From an uncultured Alphaproteobacteria bacterium (GTDB taxonomy: Bacteria > Pseudomonadota > Alphaproteobacteria > RF32 > CAG-239), in contig CALXTV010000009.1 of the NCBI GenBank assembly GCA_944391505.1, forward strand, positions 1 through 61,156: a stretch of 61,156 bases of DNA, in the 5' to 3' direction. The first letter of the stretch is position 1, and the number at the start of each line of letters is the position of its first letter. The position numbers and the translations under genes are program-made. Positions 6,049 to 19,494 of the stretch are shown here, one piece after another. A model generated the notes under the pieces. That model searched no databases and was not told the origin of the DNA. It saw nothing but the letters and a program-made list of their open reading frames with translations.

Positions 6049-6081
6049 CGTGGGAGACCAGCCATGGTCTGGAAAACCACG
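6049..6081 (+). promoter_or_regulatory. Putative L1-binding autoregulatory structure upstream of rplK
   Basis: CGTGG (6049-6053) pairs with CCACG (6077-6081); inside it AGACCA (6055-6060) pairs with TGGTCT (6065-6070) around GCCA. Two short helices with asymmetric internal bases, lying just before the L11-L1 operon start, match the kind of mRNA site through which L1 represses its own operon in other bacteria. The assignment rests on position and shape. Confidence 0.55.
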
Positions 6082-6101
6082 AACCTAACAGAGGTATGAA
6101 A

Positions 6102-6539
6102 ATGGCTAAGACTAAAAAGAAAATTTTAGGATTAATCAAGCTTCAGATCCCCGCCGGAAAGGCTAATCCTTCTCCGCCGGTTGGTCCTGCTCTGGGCCAA
6201 AAGGGCTTGAACATTATGGAATTCTGCAAGGCTTTCAATGCCGCTACTCAGAAAATGGAACCGGGCGTTCCCGTGCCGGTCATCATTACCGCTTTTGAAG
6301 ATAAGTCTTTTACCTTTGAGACCAAGCTTCCGCCGGTTTCTTATCTGATTAAGAAAGCCGCGGGCGTGAAGTCTGCTTCCAAAGAGCCGGGTAAAACCGT
6401 TGCCGGTCAGATTACGATGGCTCAGGTTAAAGAAATTGCCGAAACCAAAATGCCGGATTTGAACTGCTCGACAGTCGAAGCCGCCATGAATATGGTTAAA
6501 GGTCAGGCAGTTTCCATGGGTATTAAGGTAGTGGAGTAA
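6102..6539 (+). CDS. rplK: Ribosomal protein L11, 145 aa
   Basis: L11 forms the GTPase-associated centre stalk base with 23S rRNA. ATG 6102 ([15 protein letters not shown]) is chosen over ATG 6096 because GAGG at 6091-6094 is 7 bases from 6102 and only 1 from 6096. The N-terminal domain has [19 protein letters not shown] and the C-terminal RNA-binding domain [20 protein letters not shown]. Length is typical. It is transcribed with rplA four bases downstream. Confidence 0.97.
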   Translation: MAKTKKKILGLIKLQIPAGKANPSPPVGPALGQKGLNIMEFCKAFNAATQKMEPGVPVPVIITAFEDKSFTFETKLPPVSYLIKKAAGVKSASKEPGKTVAGQITMAQVKEIAETKMPDLNCSTVEAAMNMVKGQAVSMGIKVVE

Positions 6540-6543
6540 GACG

Positions 6544-7227
6544 ATGGCTGGAAAAAGAATTGTAAATGCTTATAAGACAGTTGACAAAGCGCAGGCTTAT
6601 GCGCTGAAAGAAGCTGTTAAAATCGTTAAATCAAATGCTACCGCAAAATTCGACGAGACCATTGATGTGGCCATCAATCTCGGTGTCGATCCGAAGCATG
6701 CCGATCAGATGATCCGCGGTGTTTGTGCGCTGCCGCACGGTACGGGTAAAACCGTTCGCGTTGCCGTTCTGGCTCAGGGCGAAAAGGCTGACGAGGCGAA
6801 GGCCGCCGGAGCCGATATCGTCGGTGCCGAAAATCTGGTCGACTCCATTCTGTCGGGCAAAATTGATTTTGACAGATGTATTGCTACGCCGGACATGATG
6901 GGTCTGGCCGGCCGCGTTGCCCGTGTTCTGGGTCCGAAAGGCCTGATGCCGAATCCGAAGCTCGGAACCGTTACCACCGATGTTGCCGGTGCGGTTAAAA
7001 AGGCCAAGGCCGGTGAAGTTCAGTATCGTGTCGAAAAGAACGGTATTGTTCATGCCGGTATCGGCAAAGCTTCTTTCTCGGAAGAGCAGATTTATGAAAA
7101 CGCCAAAACGTTTATTGATGCTATTCTGAAAGCCAAGCCGCAGTCACTCAAAGGAAACTATCTGAAAAAGATTTCCCTGAGTTCGACGATGGGTGTCGGC
7201 ATCAAAGTAGATTCATCTGCTTTGTAA
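6544..7227 (+). CDS. rplA: Ribosomal protein L1, 227 aa
   Basis: L1 binds helix H76-78 of 23S rRNA, forms the mobile L1 stalk, and usually represses its own mRNA. Family landmarks: [32 protein letters not shown], the [15 protein letters not shown] loop and the C-terminal [16 protein letters not shown] 6544 follows the rplK stop by four bases. Slightly shorter than the common 229-235 residues but complete. Confidence 0.97.
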   Translation: MAGKRIVNAYKTVDKAQAYALKEAVKIVKSNATAKFDETIDVAINLGVDPKHADQMIRGVCALPHGTGKTVRVAVLAQGEKADEAKAAGADIVGAENLVDSILSGKIDFDRCIATPDMMGLAGRVARVLGPKGLMPNPKLGTVTTDVAGAVKKAKAGEVQYRVEKNGIVHAGIGKASFSEEQIYENAKTFIDAILKAKPQSLKGNYLKKISLSSTMGVGIKVDSSAL

Positions 7228-7236
7228 TGAAGTTTT

Positions 7237-7287
7237 GGGAAGCCGGTTAGGCCTGCTTCCCTCTTTTCAGAAGCCTGAAAACTTCTG
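7237..7287 (+). terminator. Double hairpin after rplA
   Basis: GGGAAGC (7237-7243) pairs with GCTTCCC (7255-7261), followed by TCTTTTC, then a second hairpin TCAGAAG/CTTCTGA (7267-7287). It is a likely partial terminator or processing point between the L11-L1 and L10-L12 units. Confidence 0.5.
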
Positions 7288-7289
7288 AA

Positions 7290-7402
7290 AAAACTGTCCA
7301 AGACCGCAGGTGGCGGCGTATCGGAAAACGGTACGAAAGCTTTAAATATCCTGCGCAGACGGGAGTTGAAGAATATTTATCTTTTTTTCTCCTGGACAGA
7401 CT
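7290..7402 (+). promoter_or_regulatory. L10 leader (rplJ-rplL autoregulation)
   Basis: The stem CTGTCC (7294-7299) with GGACAG (7394-7399) encloses an arm beginning CCAAGACCGCAGGTGG, the recognised core of bacterial L10 leaders in which the L10-L12 complex binds and represses rplJL translation. It lies 90 bases upstream of the rplJ start, the expected place. Confidence 0.8.
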
Positions 7403-7491
7403 AGGTCCCGCCGCAAAGGTCAATGACCGGCGCAGCGGATGTGTAAAATAGCATTATCTTTTTGAGATGATGTTTTGTTTGGAGACAATAA

Positions 7492-7974
7492 GTGAACCGC
7501 GAAGAAAAAACACAGTTGCTCGGTGAACTGAATGAACTGTTTAACAGCTCCGAAATCATTGTGGTTTCGCACTACAAAGGATTGACCGTTAAGGAAGTTT
7601 CGGAACTGCGCGACAAGATCAGAAAAGCAGGCGCCGGGTTCAGAGTTACTAAAAACCGGATTACTCGTCTTGCTCTTAAAGGTACCAAGTTTGAAGGTCT
7701 GACCGATTTGTTTACCGGTCCGACGGCCATTGCGTTTGCCAATGACCCGGTTTCGGCCTGCAAAGCCTGCGTTCAGTTTGCCAAAGACAATGAGAAGCTG
7801 ATTGTCGTCGGCGGCGCTATGGGAACAGGTGTTCTCTCCGTTGCTGAAATCAACAAATTGGCGACCATTCCGTCGATGGACGAACTCAGAGCCAAGATTA
7901 TTGGTCTGCTTCAGGCTCCGGGTGCCCAGTTGGCACGCGTTACCAAAGCTTACAGCGAAAAAGAAGCAGCATAA
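7492..7974 (+). CDS. rplJ: Ribosomal protein L10, 160 aa
   Basis: L10 anchors L7/L12 dimers to the ribosome. It starts with GTG at 7492, with GGAG seven bases upstream. Conserved MNREEKTQLLGELNELF opening, VVSHYKGLTVKEVSELR, then VTKNRITRLAL; the C-terminal helix that binds L12 dimers follows (LGLLQAPGAQLARV-like). Translation is expected to be controlled by the L10 leader just upstream. Confidence 0.97.
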   Translation: MNREEKTQLLGELNELFNSSEIIVVSHYKGLTVKEVSELRDKIRKAGAGFRVTKNRITRLALKGTKFEGLTDLFTGPTAIAFANDPVSACKACVQFAKDNEKLIVVGGAMGTGVLSVAEINKLATIPSMDELRAKIIGLLQAPGAQLARVTKAYSEKEAA

Positions 7975-8061
7975 ACAAAATTTGTTTTCTTATTACGCTG
8001 TATGTAAGACGAAGTTTTTAAGTAATTTAATTGTTTAATAAAATTTTATTGGAGAAAAAAA

Positions 8062-8430
8062 ATGGCCGATTTAGCCAAATTAGTTGATGAATTGTCAGCC
8101 CTGACCGTTATGGAAGCCGCTGATCTGTCTAAAATGCTGGAAGAAAAATGGGGCGTTTCCGCCGCTGCTGCCGTAGCCGTTGCTGCCGGTGGTGCTGCCG
8201 GTGCCGCCGAAGAAGAGAAGAGCGAATTCGACGTTATTCTCGAAGCAGCCGGCGACAATAAGATTAACGTTATTAAGGAAATCCGCGCAATTACCAATCT
8301 GGGTCTGAAAGAAGCCAAAGATTTGGTTGACGGTGCTCCGAAGACCGTTAAAGAAGGCGCTCCGAAGGAAGAAGCTGAAGAAATCAAGAAGAAATTGGAA
8401 GCTGCCGGCGCTAAAGTTACTCTTAAGTAA
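8062..8430 (+). CDS. rplL: Ribosomal protein L7/L12, 122 aa
   Basis: L7/L12 forms the flexible stalk that recruits translational GTPases. N-terminal dimerisation domain ([20 protein letters not shown]), an Ala/Gly-rich hinge (about residues 34-52) and the C-terminal domain with [20 protein letters not shown] and [25 protein letters not shown] precedes the ATG. It is separated from rplJ by 87 bases without a terminator, so the two are co-transcribed. Confidence 0.98.
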   Translation: MADLAKLVDELSALTVMEAADLSKMLEEKWGVSAAAAVAVAAGGAAGAAEEEKSEFDVILEAAGDNKINVIKEIRAITNLGLKEAKDLVDGAPKTVKEGAPKEEAEEIKKKLEAAGAKVTLK

Positions 8431-8450
8431 TTTTCAAAATGCTGTAAATT

Positions 8451-8494
8451 CCGGGGTTGCCTTTGCGAAGTTTTGGTCGTTGAAGGCAACCCGG
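8451..8494 (+). promoter_or_regulatory. Strong hairpin between rplL and rpoB
   Basis: Bases 8451-8463 pair with 8483-8494 (12 pairs, one bulged G) and no T-run follows. In other bacteria this gap holds an attenuator and an RNase III cleavage site that set the ratio of ribosomal protein to polymerase subunits. The rest of 8495-8815 shows no gene and no convincing promoter. Confidence 0.5.
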
Positions 8495-8815
8495 GAACAG
8501 TTCCGAATTATTACGATAAGTTCGAGTTTTTTCATTTTGCGCAAGGATAAAAGCTTGAACATATTATTGAACCGAGGTTCCTTTCCGGGGCCTTTGACTC
8601 GTTTAAAAGAATCTTTTTGCGGCTAATGAATTAAGGCGCTGCAAGCGGGTCGGAATTATTTTGCAAATCTTTTCCGCGGGGGTGCAATGCCTTGTCGGTG
8701 CGGACTGATTTTCTGCCTTTTTTAGAAAATAAATTAAGTTATAACCTTCCGTAATCGGGATGCAGTGTTTACTGATGGTATTGTTACGGAATTCAAACCT
8801 GGGGATGAAAGCACA

Positions 8816-11800
8816 ATGAAAGAATCTTATACGAGCAAAAGACGTGTAAGAAGAAGCTTCGGCAAAATCGACGCCGTGTCGGATATGCCGAGTTTAATCG
8901 AAGTTCAGACCGGTTCTTATGCCAGCTTTATTGAGCAGGACAAAAACGCGGAACCCTGTGAATTCGGTCTGGAAGAGGTATTCAAATCAATTTTTCCGAT
9001 TAAAGATTTTTCAGGAAACGGTGAGCTGGAGTTCGTTAAGTATGAACTCGAGGAGCCGAAGTACGATGTTGACGAATGTATCAAGCGCGATATGACTTAT
9101 GCTGCGCCGGTTAAGGCGACGCTGCGTCTGGTCGTGTGGGATATTGATGAGGCTACGGGCGCCAAGTCTATTCATGATATCAAAGAACAAGATGTTTATA
9201 TGGGCGATATTCCGCTGATGACGGATAAGGGTACTTTTATTTTTAACGGTACCGAGCGCGTCGTCGTTTCGCAAATGCACCGTTCGCCGGGTGTTTTCTT
9301 TGACCATGACAAAGGCAAGACCGTTGCTTCCGGTAAGTATCTGTTTGCCGCCCGCGTTATTCCTTATCGCGGTTCGTGGCTGGATTTTGAATTTGACGCT
9401 AAAGATTTGGTTTATGCGCGTATCGATCGCCGCCGCAAGCTGCCGGTAACTTCTATTTTGTATTCTCTGTATTCCAAGGAAACGGAAGAGAAAATCAAAA
9501 AGCTGGCCAAAGAGGGTAAAAAACTCGACCGCTCCGAGATTAAGGGTATGGATAAGGAGGAAATCCTTAACTATTTCTATGATGTCGATACATATGTTGC
9601 CGACAAGAAAAGCTGGAAAGCCAAATTTGTTCCCGAACGCATGAAAGGTGTTAAGTTTGACTTTGATTTGGTTAATGCCAAAACCGGCGATGTGGTTCTG
9701 GAAAGAGGCAAAAAACTAACTCCGCGTTCGGCGCAGAAACTGGCTGACGAAGGTTTGGAATTTTACAGCGTTGCCAAAGAACAGATGTATGGCAAGTTTC
9801 TGGCCAACAATGTAGTCGAGGGCAAAACCGGTGAAATTATTGCCGAGGCCGGCGCCGAGTTGAACGAAGAACTGCTTGACAAGATTGCCAAAGCGAAAAT
9901 CGGCGAAATCAAAACGCTGTTTATCGACGGTGTTAACGTCGGTCCGTATATCAGAAATACACTGGAAGCCGACAAAAACAACTGCCGTGAGGAAGCCCTG
10001 CTTGATATCTATCGTGTTATGCGTCCGGGCGAACCGCCTACCTATGAAACGGCTGACCAGTTGTTTAAATCCCTGTTTTTCGACATTGAGCGCTATGACC
10101 TGTCGTCTGTCGGCCGCGTAAAGATGAATGTTGCTCTGGACATCTCTTTTGATGATGCGCCGGATACTTATCGTACGCTGCGTAAGGACGATATTCTGCG
10201 CATTGTCAAACGTTTGGTCGAGCTGCGTGACGGCAAAGGTGAAGTCGATGATATTGACCACCTCGGCAACCGCCGCGTTCGTTCGGTCGGCGAACTGATG
10301 GAAAACCAGTACCGTATGGGCTTGCTGCGTATGGAAAGAGCCATTCGCGAAAGAATGAGTTCCGAAGTTTTGAACAATGTCAAGCCGCAGGATTTGGTTA
10401 ATGCCAAACCGATTGCTTCGGTCATTCGTGAGTTCTTCGGTTCTTCGCAGTTGTCGCAGTTTATGGATCAGAACAACCCGCTGTCGGAAATTACCCACAA
10501 GCGCCGTTTGTCGGCATTGGGGCCCGGCGGTTTGTCCCGCGAACGTGCCGGTTTTGAAGTTCGCGACGTACATCCGACCCATTATGGACGTATCTGCCCG
10601 ATTGAAACGCCGGAAGGTCCGAACATCGGTCTGATTAACTCGTTGTCGACTTATGCCCGTATCAACAAATATGGTTTTATCGAATGTCCGTATCGCAAAG
10701 TTGTTAACGGTGTGGTTACAAAAGAGGTCGTTTATCTCTCCGCCAACGAAGAAGGCAAGTTCAAAATTGCGGAAGCAAACGCCAAGGTTAAGGAAGACGG
10801 TCATTTCGAAAATGATTTGATTGCCTGCCGCAAAGCCGGGGAGTTTGAATTTGCGCACCCTGAAGAAATCGATTTCATCGACGTTTCGCCGCAACAGCTG
10901 GTTTCGGTTGCGACCGCATTGATTCCGTTCCTGGAAAACGATGATGCGAACCGTGCGCTGATGGGTTCAAACATGCAGCGTCAGGGCGTGCCTCTTCTGC
11001 GTTCGGAAGCCCCGTTGGTCGGTACCGGTATGGAAGCCGCTGTCGCCAAAGATTCCGGTGCGACCGTGGTTGCCAAATATGACGGTATCGTCGATGCTGT
11101 TGACGCCAATCGTATCGTGGTTCGTTCCAAGGAAGGCAACGGCGCCGATATGGGTGTTGAAATTTATAAGCTGCAAAAGTTCCGTCGTTCAAACCAGAAC
11201 ACCTGTATTAACCAGGTGCCGTTGGTTAAGGTCGGTGACGAAGTCAAGGCCGGCGACATTATGGCCGACGGTCCGTGTACCGATATGGGCGAACTGGCTC
11301 TGGGTAAGAACGTTCTGGTTGCTTTTATGCCGTGGAACGGTCTGAACTATGAAGATGCCATTCTGTTGTCCGAGCGTGTTTCCCGCGATGATGTCTTCAC
11401 TTCTCTGCATATTGAAGAGTTTGAAGTGATGGCCCGCGATACCAAACTCGGTCAGGAGGAAATTACCCGCGACATTCCGAACGTCGGTGAAGAAGCTTTG
11501 CGTAATCTGGACGAAGCCGGTATTGTTTATATCGGTGCCGAAGTCAAAGCCGGCGACATTCTGGTCGGCAAGGTTACGCCGAAAGGCGAATCGCCGGTAA
11601 CGCCGGAAGAAAAGCTGTTGCGCGCCATTTTCGGCGAAAAGGCTTCCGATGTCCGTGATACGTCATTGCGTGTTCAGCCGGGTATCGAGGGTATTGTCGT
11701 TGACGTACACGTCTTCTCCCGCCGCGGTGTCGAGAAAGACGAGCGTGCTCTGTCCATCGAACAGGAAGAGATTTCGCATCTGGCCAAAGACCGTGATGAC

Positions 11801-12991
11801 GAAATTGCAATCATTCGCAGAAACTTTGACGCCCGTCTGAAAGAAATGCTGCTGGGGCAGGTTGTGGTCGACGCACCGAAGGGCATTGCCAAAAATTCGA
11901 AAATTACCGAGGAAGTTCTGGCTTCTCAGCCGTCTTCGCAATGGCGCAAGATTGTTGTCAAAGACGAAGAGGTCATGGCTAAAATCGAAGAGTTCGGCGC
12001 TGCATTTGATGCCCGTCTGGAGAAAATCCAGAAACACTTCGACAATAAGGTCGAGAAGGTACAGCGCGGCGATGATCTGCTGCCCGGTGTTCTGAAAATG
12101 GTCAAAGTTTTCATTGCGACCAAGCGTAAGATTCAAACCGGTGACAAGATTGCCGGCCGCCACGGTAACAAAGGTACGATTTCCCGCGTTCTGCCGCTGC
12201 AGGATATGCCGTATATGGAAGACGGTACACCGGTTGATATTGTGCTGAACCCGCTGGGTGTTCCGTCCCGTATGAACGTCGGACAAATTTTGGAAACCCA
12301 TCTGGGCTGGGCTGCAAGCGAACTCGGCAAGCAACTGAATGAGATGTGCGAGCAGTACAAGCGCGGTGAAAAGACCATGGACGAACTCAACGAAGAACTG
12401 AGAAAAATCTATGGTGATAAACAGTATAAGAACGATATCGTTCCGTTAAGCGAACCGGAAAAACTGGAAATGATTTCTAACCTGAAACACGGTGTTCCGA
12501 TGGCAACCCCGGTCTTTGACGGTGCTTCCGGTGATGATATCAATAATATGCTGACGATGGCCGGCTTGCCGACGTCGGGTCAGATTGATCTGTATGACGG
12601 TCGTACCGGAGAGAAGTTTGACCGTAAAGTTACCGTCGGTATCATTTATATGATCAAGCTGCACCATATCGTTGACGAAAAAATGCACGCCCGTTCGGTT
12701 GGTCCGTACTCTCTGGTTACCCAGCAGCCGCTGGGTGGTAAAGCCCAGTTCGGCGGACAACGTTTCGGCGAAATGGAAGTTTGGGCTCTGCAGGCATACG
12801 GTGCTGCCTATACGCTGCAGGAAATGCTTACCGTCAAGTCCGACGACGTTAACGGCCGTACCAAAGTTTATGAGGCTATTGTCCGCGGTGATGACGGCTT
12901 TGAAGCCGGCATTCCGGAATCCTTCAACGTTCTGGTCAAGGAAATCAAGTCCCTGTGTCTGAACGTCGAATTGCTGAACGAAGAAGTTTAA
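8816..12991 (+). CDS. rpoB: RNA polymerase subunit beta, 1391 aa
   Basis: RpoB forms one half of the RNA polymerase active-site cleft. The frame is open from 8765, but ATG 8816 ([18 protein letters not shown]) matches the family start and gives normal alphaproteobacterial length. The rifampicin region reads [18 protein letters not shown] and [20 protein letters not shown], the wild-type form, so no resistance substitution is seen there. Other landmarks: [12 protein letters not shown] and the C-terminal [20 protein letters not shown]. It is followed 20 bases on by rpoC. Confidence 0.98.
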   Translation: MKESYTSKRRVRRSFGKIDAVSDMPSLIEVQTGSYASFIEQDKNAEPCEFGLEEVFKSIFPIKDFSGNGELEFVKYELEEPKYDVDECIKRDMTYAAPVKATLRLVVWDIDEATGAKSIHDIKEQDVYMGDIPLMTDKGTFIFNGTERVVVSQMHRSPGVFFDHDKGKTVASGKYLFAARVIPYRGSWLDFEFDAKDLVYARIDRRRKLPVTSILYSLYSKETEEKIKKLAKEGKKLDRSEIKGMDKEEILNYFYDVDTYVADKKSWKAKFVPERMKGVKFDFDLVNAKTGDVVLERGKKLTPRSAQKLADEGLEFYSVAKEQMYGKFLANNVVEGKTGEIIAEAGAELNEELLDKIAKAKIGEIKTLFIDGVNVGPYIRNTLEADKNNCREEALLDIYRVMRPGEPPTYETADQLFKSLFFDIERYDLSSVGRVKMNVALDISFDDAPDTYRTLRKDDILRIVKRLVELRDGKGEVDDIDHLGNRRVRSVGELMENQYRMGLLRMERAIRERMSSEVLNNVKPQDLVNAKPIASVIREFFGSSQLSQFMDQNNPLSEITHKRRLSALGPGGLSRERAGFEVRDVHPTHYGRICPIETPEGPNIGLINSLSTYARINKYGFIECPYRKVVNGVVTKEVVYLSANEEGKFKIAEANAKVKEDGHFENDLIACRKAGEFEFAHPEEIDFIDVSPQQLVSVATALIPFLENDDANRALMGSNMQRQGVPLLRSEAPLVGTGMEAAVAKDSGATVVAKYDGIVDAVDANRIVVRSKEGNGADMGVEIYKLQKFRRSNQNTCINQVPLVKVGDEVKAGDIMADGPCTDMGELALGKNVLVAFMPWNGLNYEDAILLSERVSRDDVFTSLHIEEFEVMARDTKLGQEEITRDIPNVGEEALRNLDEAGIVYIGAEVKAGDILVGKVTPKGESPVTPEEKLLRAIFGEKASDVRDTSLRVQPGIEGIVVDVHVFSRRGVEKDERALSIEQEEISHLAKDRDDEIAIIRRNFDARLKEMLLGQVVVDAPKGIAKNSKITEEVLASQPSSQWRKIVVKDEEVMAKIEEFGAAFDARLEKIQKHFDNKVEKVQRGDDLLPGVLKMVKVFIATKRKIQTGDKIAGRHGNKGTISRVLPLQDMPYMEDGTPVDIVLNPLGVPSRMNVGQILETHLGWAASELGKQLNEMCEQYKRGEKTMDELNEELRKIYGDKQYKNDIVPLSEPEKLEMISNLKHGVPMATPVFDGASGDDINNMLTMAGLPTSGQIDLYDGRTGEKFDRKVTVGIIYMIKLHHIVDEKMHARSVGPYSLVTQQPLGGKAQFGGQRFGEMEVWALQAYGAAYTLQEMLTVKSDDVNGRTKVYEAIVRGDDGFEAGIPESFNVLVKEIKSLCLNVELLNEEV

Positions 12992-12996
12992 GGTAA

Positions 12997-17199
<4,203 letters not shown>

Positions 17200-17223
17200 T
17201 AACCTGTTAACTCTTATATCGGT

Positions 17224-17255
17224 AAAAAAGCTGAAGAGAAATCTTCAGCTTTTTT
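17224..17255 (+). terminator. Terminator of rpoBC
   Basis: AAAAAAGCTGAAGA, loop GAAA, TCTTCAGCTTTTTT: a perfect 14-bp stem with a stable tetraloop. A near copy stands at 17767-17794. Confidence 0.93.
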
Positions 17256-17363
17256 ATGTTTATAATGTTTTACCTTGACTTTTTTTGAAAATTTTGTCCA
17301 AATATGTATTTGAAGAGTAATTAGTCTGTGAAATTAGTATGTTTAACTTAAATTATCATTAAA

Positions 17364-17747
17364 ATGGAAAAGTTTATTATTGAAAATTGGGTGTTATTTG
17401 CTGTTGTGGCAGTAGCTGTCGTTATTATTCTTCAACGTTCGAAAATCAGGCATTTGGAGCGGCTTTTGGTTATTTCTGAAGGAGGAAAGTCAAGGGAGGC
17501 GTTTAAGAAAAGAGAAGCACAAAAAGATGTTTCTTTTCGGGGACGGGTTATCAGCGAGCTGTTACGGGAATTTTCCGACGAGGAGCTGGTGGCACTTGAC
17601 GATAAAATGGCTCGCTATATTCGGCGGCTTTCGGATATGAAAATTCAGGATGGTGCAATTCTGGAAGAACTTGATGTCTATCGTCTTTGCCGAGAGTTCA
17701 TTTTTTTTGAGATTGAAAATAGAAAAACGCCAGCTCCAGTTTTTTGA
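17364..17747 (+). CDS. Hypothetical membrane-anchored protein, 127 aa
   Basis: An N-terminal transmembrane helix (about residues 8-24, VLFAVVAVAVVIILQ) is followed by a basic, helical cytoplasmic part (RSKIRHLERLL, later LLREFSDEELVALDDKMARYIRRL). No family recognised. No good Shine-Dalgarno; the ATG follows ATCATTAAA, as near the next orphan gene. It has its own terminator, so it is an independent unit after rpoC. Confidence 0.6.
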   Translation: MEKFIIENWVLFAVVAVAVVIILQRSKIRHLERLLVISEGGKSREAFKKREAQKDVSFRGRVISELLREFSDEELVALDDKMARYIRRLSDMKIQDGAILEELDVYRLCREFIFFEIENRKTPAPVF

Positions 17748-17766
17748 TCCTGCTTATTGGCAATTG

Positions 17767-17794
17767 AGGCTGAAGAGAAATCTTCGGCCTTTTT
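17767..17794 (+). terminator. Terminator, near-duplicate of the rpoC terminator
   Basis: AGGCTGAAGA, loop GAAA, TCTTCGGCCT, then TTTT. It shares GCTGAAGAGAAATCTTC with the hairpin at 17224-17255, which suggests local duplication of the terminator together with insertion of the 127-aa gene. Confidence 0.88.
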
Positions 17795-17960
17795 GCTGTC
17801 ATATTGGAAAACAGATGGAATTTTCCAAAAAGGGCAAAAAAATTTTGTTGATTTTTTCGCAAAAAAGCGTATAAGGGAAAACCGGAATTTTATTATTTTT
17901 TTCTTATTGTGAAACTTTTTGACATAACAAAAATATCTAATCATTAAAATTTTTGTGCTT

Positions 17961-18548
17961 ATGAATACCAAAAAGTATTTGGAGAGACTGCTTAAAGATG
18001 AGGCAGTTCTCTGTGGAGACGTTACCCAGTTCGCGTATCGAAAAGTTGACTTGAATATTGATGATGCCGTTTGGTTTGCAGAAACGATGGCTCTTAATGT
18101 CCTTGTCAAGTTAAGCAAACTGGCGAAACTCTTTGAAACCTATTATGCTAAGGCCTTATCCTGTGATACGGGATTGATTTATTTGTTTCGCCGCTGCCGG
18201 TTGAATAAGGGGTATCAGTTTTGGGTAAGTTTTGGTACCGAAATAGCCAAAATCAGAACCAAAAGACTGCTTGAGGCGATGACCAGAGACGGCAGACTTC
18301 ATGTGCGTCGGAGCAATCTGGTTTTTAATGTTGAGGCTGCTACGGCTTATTATTTGTCTCTTGATGAGGAAAGGCGATTGCTGCTGCTTGGCAATGTTTG
18401 CAAAAAGGCGGATAATTCGTTCAGGCTTTTTCAGGAAAACCAGAACAGCGGCAGTATAGGTTCGGTTGATATGGAGAACTATAAAAACAGCGCTTTGTTT
18501 TGGAGCGATGTCTGGGAGGTTTTAAGCAGTATTAAAGTGGCTGCCTGA
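17961..18548 (+). CDS. Hypothetical protein, 195 aa
   Basis: ATG 17961 (MNTKKYLERLLKDEAV) is my choice; an in-frame GTG lies two codons upstream and no clear ribosome site marks either. Soluble, mostly helical, mildly basic, without signal peptide. A segment IAKIRTKRLLEAMTRDGRLH and a later YLSLDEERRLLLLGNV are the most distinctive. I do not recognise it. It lies among other orphan genes between rpoC and the ompA-like gene. Confidence 0.55.
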   Translation: MNTKKYLERLLKDEAVLCGDVTQFAYRKVDLNIDDAVWFAETMALNVLVKLSKLAKLFETYYAKALSCDTGLIYLFRRCRLNKGYQFWVSFGTEIAKIRTKRLLEAMTRDGRLHVRRSNLVFNVEAATAYYLSLDEERRLLLLGNVCKKADNSFRLFQENQNSGSIGSVDMENYKNSALFWSDVWEVLSSIKVAA

Positions 18549-18572
18549 TTGTTGAATTTTATTCATTTATTT

Positions 18573-18674
18573 ATGGCGCTAGCAGGATTTATTATTTTTG
18601 TTTTGGTTTTTATCTTTTGGGGGGTGTATATGGTTTTCAACAGCCCTCCCGCAAAAAGAGGTTTGAAGAAATGA
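18573..18674 (+). CDS. Small single-helix membrane protein, 33 aa
   Basis: A short frame reads MALAGFIIFVLVFIFWGVYM, then a polar tail ending PPAKRGLKK. One strongly hydrophobic helix with a positively charged C-terminal tail is a typical bacterial small membrane protein. A strong terminator follows three bases after the stop, which supports real expression. No convincing Shine-Dalgarno is visible upstream, so the call stays tentative. Confidence 0.45.
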   Translation: MALAGFIIFVLVFIFWGVYMVFNSPPAKRGLKK

Positions 18675-18676
18675 GG

Positions 18677-18714
18677 AAAAGCGTTCTTATTGGAAAAATA
18701 AGGACGCTTTTTTT
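18677..18714 (+). terminator. Terminator after the 33-aa frame
   Basis: AAAAGCGT and CTTATT pair with AATAAG and ACGCTTTT around a GGAAA-type loop, with single unpaired bases in both arms, ending in a T-run. Confidence 0.85.
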
Positions 18715-18793
18715 GTGAGCGAATGTTTTTTTGCTTTTACCTTGGGGCAGAATAGCGTAAAGTATGGTTACTGTTTATTGAAGGAGAATATGT

Positions 18794-19432
18794 ATGAGAA
18801 AACTGATTATGTCTTTGTTGGCCGTCGGCTTTTTGTCGGCTTGTGCCACGGATCCGTATACGGGTGAAAGCAAGGTTTCCAAAACGGCATGGGGAACAGG
18901 TATCGGTACATTGGCCGGAGCCGGAATCGGTGCATTGGTCGGCGGCGAAAAAGGTGCTCTGGTCGGTGCTGGAATCGGTGCGGTCGGCGGTGCGAGCGTT
19001 GGCGGCTATATGGATATTCAGGCGCGTCGTTTGCGTGAAGAATTGGTTGGTACCGGTGTGCAGGTTCAAAAAGTCGGTGATAATGTTCGTCTGATTATGC
19101 CGAGCAATATTACGTTTGATACGGATTCTGCCGTGTTCAAGCCGGTGTTTAACAATATTCTGACATCGGTAGCTAAGGTTGTTAACGAATTTGATAAGAC
19201 AAAAGTTCAAATTGCGGGGTATACAGACAGTACGGGCAGTGCCGCTTATAACAATTCGTTATCGCTGCAGCGTGCTCAGGCGGTTGCCAATTATCTGAAA
19301 CTGCGTGATGTCAGTGCTTCCAGGCTGCTGGTTTATGGTTACGGCTCCAGCAATCCGATTGCGAGCAATGCCACGGCAGCTGGTCGGGAGCAGAATCGCC
19401 GCGTTGAAATAACCTTGATTAATGCTCAATAG
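18794..19432 (+). CDS. OmpA-family outer-membrane lipoprotein, 212 aa
   Basis: AAGGAG precedes the ATG by 7 bases. The signal peptide ends in the lipobox LSAC, so Cys17 should be lipidated. A glycine-zipper segment follows (GIGTLAGAGIGALVGGEKGA, about residues 36-75), then a C-terminal OmpA peptidoglycan-binding domain with ITFDTDSAVFKP, IAGYTDSTGSAAYN, LSLQRAQAVANYL and NRRVEITL. The architecture resembles YiaD and related lipoproteins that tie the outer membrane to the cell wall. It ends convergently with ftsZ across a shared terminator. Confidence 0.92.
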   Translation: MRKLIMSLLAVGFLSACATDPYTGESKVSKTAWGTGIGTLAGAGIGALVGGEKGALVGAGIGAVGGASVGGYMDIQARRLREELVGTGVQVQKVGDNVRLIMPSNITFDTDSAVFKPVFNNILTSVAKVVNEFDKTKVQIAGYTDSTGSAAYNNSLSLQRAQAVANYLKLRDVSASRLLVYGYGSSNPIASNATAAGREQNRRVEITLINAQ

Positions 19433-19436
19433 AAAA

Positions 19437-19466
19437 GAAAAAGCGGAATTTTTATTCCGCTTTTTT
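19437..19466. terminator. Bidirectional terminator between ompA-like gene and ftsZ
   Basis: AAGCGGAA (19441-19448) pairs with TTCCGCTT (19455-19462), flanked by an A-run and a T-run, so it can end transcripts from both sides. Confidence 0.88.
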
Positions 19467-19494
19467 CAGGTTTATAACGTAATAATTTTTGGGA

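Noticed and set aside
9716..10894. A 392-codon minus-strand frame inside rpoB
   Set aside because: Antisense shadow of rpoB with the same Asn/Phe/Arg bias and no ribosome site.
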